The notes beneath the pieces were generated by a model, which was not told the origin of the DNA, did no database searches, and saw nothing but the letters and a program-made list of their open reading frames with translations. From NCBI GenBank assembly GCA_001662425.1, contig BDDC01000873.1, forward strand, positions 15,971 through 40,588: a DNA stretch of 24,618 nt. The letters run 5' to 3'. The position numbers and the translations under genes are program-made. This document shows positions 19,501 through 24,618 of the stretch, one piece after another (the first letter of the stretch is position 1; every line of letters begins with the position of its first letter). This DNA is from Chlamydomonas sphaeroides. Lineage: Eukaryota; Chlorophyta; Chlorophyceae; Chlamydomonadales; Chlamydomonadaceae.

Positions 19501-22500
19501 GAACCGACGTCGGCAAGAAGAAAGGCGAGGGCGAGGGCGACGAAGAGGATGGCGGCGCGGCCGCGGGCGCGGCCGCGGGCACCGCCGGCAGCGGTGACGC
19601 GGCGCGAGACCGGGCCGCTCGCGACGCTGCTCGCGCCAACGCCGGCTCCAACAAGGCTGAGATCAAGTTCAATGCGCCGCTGGCGCGAGCCGTGTACGGC
19701 ACCCTGTTCGCGCCGCCGCGCAGCAACGTGCGGGACATGTACCTGCCGCGCCGTACGGCATTCGTGTACGATTTTGACAACGAGGACGTGCTCGACACGG
19801 ACGTGCCCACCACGCTGCGCCGCCCCAAGTCCGAGTGCCCGGCGGTACGGCAGGAGTGGTGTACGGCAGGGCGGGGTACGGCGGACTGACGTGGCCAAGC
19901 CCTTGCCCTGCCCGGCGGCGGCTGGGGCCTTATGGGGCAGCGGCACCGCCGCCTACTGTTCAAAGCTGAGCCTCACCTTCCTCCCACCCACCTTGCCCAT
20001 GGCCTCGTGCAGGTCGCGGAGACGTTGTTCGCCGGCGTGGACAGCTCCGTACTGGATCGCATCGCCAAAATCCTGTCGTACGTCCGTACGACGGCGGACG
20101 GCAAGCGGCTCAAGCGGCGCGACCGCGACGCGCTGCTGGTGGGAGGCTTGCACATACTTACCGTAGATAGCCTACGACAGCAGATATCCAAGAGAACCTA
20201 GGGAAGGCTGCAGCGTGTGTGTCGTGGGGTGGCGGTGTCCACGGAGCACCATGGAGCGCTGCGGGCGGCAGTTGGCTGAGGGCCGTGGCGATTTGGACGA
20301 AGGGCATCCGGGCGAGGGGGGTTGAGCCAACGCCCTCCGTCGCCTCTCAGCGCACTGCCCTCCGTCCTCCGCTGCCGTGCCGCAGGGCATCAAGAGCGAG
20401 GCCGCCGACGGCAAGCCCGCCGCCGCGCCCGCTGCGGCCGCCGCACCCGCCGCGCCCGCGCCGCGTCCCGCGCCCGTGGACGAGGACGATGACATCTTCG
20501 GCGACGCCGGCCGCGACTACAAGCCCGCCGCGGCGGCGAAGAAGGACAAGGCCGCGGCGGCGGCGGCCAAGGGCGACGGCGACGCCGGCGCCAGGGACCA
20601 GGCGGCGGCGGCCAAGTGGGTGGCGGGGCGGGGCGGTGGGGCGCGCTTGATGGCGGGTGGCAGGGCCATGGGGCTTGCGATGTGCTACGTGCTCCCCATC
20701 GTCGCGGACCCTGTGTTGTGTAGCCACCAGCCTGCTGTGACGGCATGTGCGCACTGGCTGCCCCACGCATGGATCCGGCAGGCGGGCGGACGGGTCGTAT
20801 TTTGAAACCCGTGACAACATGGACGACATCCTGCTGCCCGGAACCCGGATCACGAGAGGCGGCGGCATCGTACCGCCGCCGCCCGGCGGCGCCGCCGCCG
20901 ATGGCGGCGAGGACATGGAGATTGAGGAGGGCGAGGCCGCGCCGGGGGCGGCGCTGCCGCCGCCGCCGCCCGGGCCGGCGCCGTACGGCGCCGCCCCCGC
21001 CGCGGGCGCATACGGCCAGCAGCAGATCGGATACGACGCGTACGGGAATCCTGTTTACGGCGACATGGCGTACGGCAACGCGGCGTATGGTAGCGCGGCC
21101 TACGGCAATATGGCGTACGGGAATGCGGCGTACGGCAACGCCGCGTACGGTGCTGGCTACGCGGCCCCGGCTCAGCAGCCGCCGGTAGGGTCAAACGCAG
21201 CCGGCGGCTGCGAAAGGGGCGTCTGAGCGGGGGCACTAGCACGATCTGTGTTTCTGCTGTCCAACGGCTCACCGCCAACCGCCCCCGTCATGCCCCAGGC
21301 GGCCCCAACCAACGCGTACGGCACCGCCGAGCAGCCGCGCTGGCACAGCGCCCGGACCAAGGTGCGGCGGGCTGCGGGGCCGGGGGGCGCAGGGGCGGAA
21401 TGTGTACGGCCCACGACCACGTCGTGCAGCTCGTGTTCAGTGATCTGCGATCTGCTCGCAGAACTCGGCTCGTCACCGTGCCGCACTCGCACCCCTTGCG
21501 GCGGTGTCCCCCGTCCCATCCCCGCAAGCCGCCGCGTGCCAAACCCTGGCCCTCCTCCCGGCCTTTCCCCGGCCATCCCGCGCCTGCAGGACACCAAGCC
21601 GCGCGCGCCCGACGGCGAGGATGACGAGGACGCCTACGCCGAGTGCTACCCGGGCATGGCGGGCTTCGTGGGGGCGCTGGTGGACAGTGATGACGAGGGC
21701 GGCGCCGACCTGAACGCCATGGACAGCAAGGCGGCGGGCAAGGGCAAGACGCGGTCAGTGAGGCTGGTGTAGCGGGGGAAAGGGGCCAAGGGGGAGGGGA
21801 AGGGGCCAGGAGGTGGTGAGCTGGGGTCGGGAAGGGGCAGCGGCGGCAGGAGCCGGTCCTCGCTCGGGCTGTCTGTGGCCTGGCGTGGTCTCAGCGCCCT
21901 GCACGCTCTCGTCCCGTCGCCTGTCCCTCGGATCGGCGGGTCGGTGCGTGGCCTCCCATCCCATCCCGCCTGCCGGTGTGCCCCTGCCCCTGCCAGCGCC
22001 GACTTCAACACGGATGAGGAGTGGCAGAAGCACAAGGAGAGCCGCGAGACGCTGCCGCGCGCCGCCTTCCAGTACGGCGTGAAGCGGGCGGACGGGCGCA
22101 AGAGCCACAAGGAGCTGGAGAAGGTGGGGCGTTGGGCGGGGGGGAGCGGAAGCGGCCAGAGGGCGGTGGGGCGGCGGCCCGTGAGCTGCAGCAGGTTACC
22201 ATGATGCGGAGGAGGTGGGGATGCAGCAGCTCTGTGCGTGCGTAGGTCCGGGCAAGGTGTGGGCACACGCGCTGCAGCGCCACCCGTGGCTGCGCCCCCG
22301 GGACCGGACCCCCAGCAGCACACTCCGCACAGCGCCTCCTTGCCCGTCCCTCCCCTCTGCTCGCCCCTCCCCTCCCCTCTTCCCCTGCCCCTGCGCTGTG
22401 CGCTCGCCCACCCACCCAACTCGCCTTGGTCGCAGACGGCGGTGGCCGAGTCCCGGCAGCGCGACTCCAAGCTGGACGGCCAGCTGCGCAAGATTGAGAA

Positions 22501-22636
22501 GCTGCTGGTGGACAAGGGCCACGAGCACACCACTGCATTCGCCAAGCCGCCCAAGGAGGACCGGGGCGACCGCGGCGGCGGCGGCGGCGGTGCAGGGGGC
22601 GAGACGCCCGGCCCTCGCAAGCGCATGCGCATCTGA
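16534..22636 (+). CDS. RED: RED/IK (SMU2) spliceosomal B-complex protein
   Basis: There are ten exons: 16534-16745, 18672-18894, 19497-19844, 20013-20138, 20386-20615, 20782-21184, 21299-21361, 21590-21753, 21997-22123 and 22436-22636 (stop TGA). All phases agree, giving 698 aa. RED works with SMU1 and MFAP1 in the spliceosome before activation. Family blocks appear in order: SDFRKLLETPRA (residues 4-15), KYRDRAEERRRGKNLDYE spanning the exon 1-2 junction, YLGGDMRFTHLVKGLDYALL (124-143), IKFNAPLARAVYGTLF (from 201) through DTDVPTTLRRPKSECP, LDRIAKILSYVR (about 275-286), DEDDDIFGDAGRDY, AYAECYPG (about 550) and TLPRAAFQYGVK in exon 9. The C-terminus is basic (PRKRMRI). It is longer than animal RED (about 557 aa) because of Ala-rich linkers and a Tyr-Gly repeat. 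The classic RE/RD dipeptide repeat is absent. Intron 1 is unusually long (1,926 nt) and holds an inverted repeat. Confidence 0.93.
17739..18304. repeat. Long inverted repeat (hairpin) in RED intron 1
   Basis: The left arm is 17739-18017, the loop 18018-18032 and the right arm 18033-18304. The 18 nt next to the loop pair perfectly (left arm CTTCGTCCTTCAACCTGA). Reading the right arm as its reverse complement against the left arm gives roughly 20 mismatches and 7 gapped bases, so about nine-tenths identity by eye. Composition is less GC-rich than the surroundings. Similarity continues weakly outward to about 17700 and 18336 at the protein level. It could be a foldback or MITE-like element, an inverted duplication of a gene fragment, or a small-RNA hairpin precursor. 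No terminal target-site duplication was identified. Confidence 0.93.
17990..18205 (-). pseudogene. Hydrophobic open frame inside the hairpin's right arm (probable gene fragment)
   Basis: On the minus strand the right arm, continuing through the loop into the left arm, encodes a 71-codon frame with DKILGLGGPPGTFVLMGM and IVFCLNLVALAVGVMAFFVL, unlike the Ala/Pro/Arg noise typical of this genome. Just upstream on the same strand is a second open piece ending LAICTAMSPEGEEGVMLVLN and a stop at the GGCTAG site. The left arm, read on the plus strand, has the same pieces but loses the frame through small indels. I do not recognise the protein. It may be a captured exon or simply an accidental frame. 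Confidence 0.3.
21008..21163 (+). repeat. Tyr-Gly-rich tandem repeat within RED exon 6
   Basis: About eight imperfect 15-nt units encode AYGN(A/M)-type repeats, at about residues 456-507 of RED. The DNA units are degenerate at third positions (GCGTACGGCAAC, GCGTATGGTAGC), so the repeat has been kept at protein level or is old. It follows a Pro-rich linker. Confidence 0.85.
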
Positions 22637-23953
22637 GCGCCTGACCCGGGGGCCGCCGCGTGTGTACAATCGTGTTTGGTGTGTTGCATTTGCGTGTGGA
22701 GGGGCCAGCGCACGCGGGGCTTCGGGCCCGGGCGCGTTAGCGTGGAGGCACTCCCGAGGGCCGGGGGGCTGTGGCCGGGTGCTGTGGCCGGGCAGAGGGG
22801 GGAGGTAGGTAGGTAGGTAGGTCGGTAGGCACGTGTGCAGCTGGCGGAGGTGCGGCGGCGAGGTGGTGCGGTGCGAGTAATGTGGCGCAGCGGGCGGCGC
22901 TGAGCCTGGGCGAGGGGTGCTGGGAGCGCACCCGGGTTTGGGGGGGGTGCGCTGGGGGCAGGAGTTGTGGCTGGGTGCGGCTGGGGCCGAGGGGCCCGCC
23001 TGCAGCATACCCAGCGCGCGAGGGTCAGGAGCCAGGAGCCAGGGGGCGCATGGAGGCTGCGCAGGCCTCGTTACGCTGCTGGCCTTGCGCTGGTGGCCCT
23101 GTGCTGCTGGCGGCGCTGTAGCTTTCGTTGCCTGACCCATGCGGCCGCCGCCCCCCGCCGCCGCGCACTCACGCCTGCGGCCATCCAGGGGGTGGCAGCA
23201 ACACCCCCAACGGCGCAACACCAGCGGGCCGCGAACGCCAGGCCGCTGCAGGGGCGCCCAGGGGGGTCGTCATGACGGAGCTGCTGCGCAGCCAGCAGCC
23301 GGTCGGCTTGCAGTCTGACCCTGGCGCACTGCCGGCCAGCAGGCTCCCCCCCACCGCCGTCAGCCGCTGCTGCACCCGCGCCCAGCGCTGCCTTGAGCAG
23401 CCCCGGCAGTCCGCAGCGTGGGCCTCGTGCCAGCCCCACCGTCCCACGCCGCGGGAGGCAGCTCATGCGCCACCTCGCCAGCCCCCGCATGCGAGCACCG
23501 CAACAGGCTGTGCCGCTGCGCAAACCGCGCCATGGGCGCTGTGCCGGACTGGCAGTGTGGAGCGGTAGGAGAGCTCCACCGTCCTGCTTGTTCAAGGTGC
23601 CCATCGCACAGGCCGCATGCCGTGCCGCCGGTCCCAGCCCCCAGGCCACTGCGGCCCCAACCGCGCGCGCTTCCTCGCCGCACCCATCCCGCGCGCCATC
23701 CCTGCGGGCCCAGCACTGCCGAGCCCGCCAACGGACCCCCAGAGGCCCAAGCCGCTGCCGCTGCTCCATCATTCGCTGCCCCGCTGCCCCTTCCGGCACT
23801 CACACTCGCGCCAGGACCATGCCCACCACGCGCAGCGGGCTACGGAAACCCATGCAAGAGTCGCAAGAGCGCCTGGCCTAGCGCGCTCGCTGTCCCTGTG
23901 TTCCACCGACCCCCTGCCCCTGCCTGCCTGCCTGCGCTCTGCCCCCGCGCCCC
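22637..23953. other. Convergent 3' flanks of RED and the dehydrogenase; no supported gene
   Basis: These 1.3 kb lie between two stop codons facing each other. No TGTAA was found on either strand; TGTAG occurs near 23117. A GTAG microsatellite lies at about 22805-22830. Long open frames here are Ala/Arg/Pro/His-rich and not convincing. It presumably holds both 3' UTRs. Confidence 0.5.
22804..22830. repeat. GTAG tetranucleotide microsatellite
   Basis: About six GTAG units occur with one GTCG variant, downstream of the RED stop codon. It is a simple-sequence repeat with no evident role. Confidence 0.8.
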
Positions 23954-24330
23954 TCAGTAGCCTCCGCGCTTGTCGCAGATGTTGGCGAGCTGCTGGCCGC
24001 CCAGGAAGCGGTTCATGTTGGCCACGAAGAACTCGAGGCTCTCGAACTGGAGGCGGGGTGAGAGGGGGGGAGGTGGAGGGTCAGGGTTTGTGTGCGGGTG
24101 GGGTGTGGCGCATGGGCTGTGGATGTTGGTGGCCAGGTTGCGGCTCCTGGTGGGTATTGCGGCTCACGGTGCGGCAGCGGGGCTGGCGGGGCGGAGGCCT
24201 GGGACTGGGCAGGCTTGGCTCTTTGCTGCGTGTGCATGTGTGGTCTACCACGCGAGCACTCGCCTGGAACTCCTTGGTCCGGTCGGCGCAGTGCGGTGAC
24301 AGCAGCACGTTGTCCAGCTTCCACAGCGGG
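23954..24330 (-). CDS. D-isomer-specific 2-hydroxyacid dehydrogenase, C-terminal end
   Basis: Two minus-strand exons are visible: 24330-24264 and 24046-23954 (stop TGA), encoding the last 52 complete codons. The family reduces 2-keto acids or oxidises D-2-hydroxy acids with NAD(P). The first exon reads PLWKLDNVLLSPHCADRTKE, matching the block in which the His of the SPH motif is the family's catalytic acid/base. The second reads ESLEFFVANMNRFLGGQQLA and ends NICDKRGGY. The ending closely resembles the plant group with VDKxxGY termini and the LPNVLISPH motif (the Arabidopsis At1g72190 type, from memory). The intron has a GC donor (CAG|GCGAGT) and a CAG acceptor; protein continuity across it is strong. 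The NAD-binding domain and start lie beyond the window end. Confidence 0.88.
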
Positions 24331-24618
24331 CTGCGGGAGTGATAGGTACATGCGGGGTGAAGAGCGGGCGGTTTGTGTGTTCAGAAATAAGTATAAGTAT
24401 AATAGTTATACAAAGCCAACACAAGGGAGAATGGCGCGCCGGCCGTGCGTAGAGGGAATGTAGTGGTTAGGTGCGCCAGTGTGTGCTGCAATGTCCAGCA
24501 CCCCCAGCGGGATGCTGGCGGCCGGAGGGATGTCAGAGGAGAGAGAGAGGGGGCGATGGTAGAGGGGGCGACATGAGAGGGGGCGACAGAAGAGGGGGCG
24601 ACAGAAGAGGGGGCGACA
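24331..24618 (-). other. Intron of the dehydrogenase gene, 3' part
   Basis: On the minus strand this stretch ends in a pyrimidine-rich tract and CCCGCAG just before exon 24330-24264. It includes a short AT-richer patch (about 24383-24420) and, at the window edge, a 15-nt tandem repeat. No exon was recognised. Confidence 0.55.
24546..24618. repeat. 15-nt tandem repeat running off the window
   Basis: The unit is GAGGGGGCGACAGAA with early variants containing GATGGTA and GACATGA. At least 4.5 copies are visible, the last ones identical, and the array continues past the end of the sequence. It lies in the dehydrogenase intron. Confidence 0.88.

Noticed and set aside
22205..22500. Plus-strand frames between RED exons 9 and 10
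   Set aside because: Intronic sequence; exon 10 begins at a clear pyrimidine tract and CGCAG at 22431-22435, in phase with exon 9.
23071..23803. Minus-strand frames downstream of the dehydrogenase stop codon
   Set aside because: They lie after the TGA at 23954 in the 3' flank and are Ala/Gly/Arg-rich without splice support or family resemblance.
1..24618. Apparent abundance of GTAC/GTACGG motifs across the window
   Set aside because: A rough expectation from base composition already predicts dozens of GTAC tetramers; without a proper count against a shuffled background this is not a signal.

Overview
The window looks like nuclear DNA of a volvocalean green alga (a Chlamydomonas reinhardtii relative). 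It is GC-rich, its genes are broken into short exons by introns with GTGAGT/GTGCG-type donors, coding sequence is inflated with Ala/Gly/Pro runs, a TGTAA polyadenylation signal follows one gene, and the recognisable proteins are eukaryotic, including a ciliary one. No bacterial features, rRNA, tRNA or CRISPR were seen. Gene models were built by hand from open frames, splice-site and phase agreement, and remembered protein families. No alignment was run.

Layout. (1) 347-1644, +: 3' end of ALG6, the ER glucosyltransferase that adds the first glucose to the N-glycan precursor. (2) 1983-3974, +: CFAP73/CCDC42-family coiled-coil axonemal protein (MIA2-like). (3) 3975-5976: no convincing gene; convergent 3' flanks. 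(4) 12744-5977, -: a very large, multi-exon, low-complexity membrane protein of unknown family, cut by a 61-nt C run plus a 350-nt assembly gap. (5) 16205-14197, -: a small five-exon protein with one membrane segment and an acidic tail, family not recognised. (6) 16534-22636, +: ten-exon RED/IK (SMU2) spliceosomal protein, head-to-head with gene 5. (7) 24330-23954, -: last two exons of a D-isomer-specific 2-hydroxyacid dehydrogenase, convergent with RED.

The most striking non-genic structure is a long inverted repeat (arms of about 275 nt, roughly nine-tenths identical by eye, 15-nt loop) inside RED intron 1. In the RED pre-mRNA it would fold into a long hairpin, which makes it a candidate small-RNA precursor or foldback element. 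Its arms carry fragments of a hydrophobic reading frame, which suggests an inverted duplication of a gene piece. Other points of interest are a Tyr-Gly-rich tandem repeat inside RED, a duplicated 3' splice site in the large minus-strand gene, and a clear GC-AG intron in the dehydrogenase.

The genes have unrelated roles (ER glycosylation, cilium, splicing, metabolism), as is normal for an algal nuclear locus. The only arrangement that suggests shared control is the 328-nt divergent promoter between gene 5 and RED.
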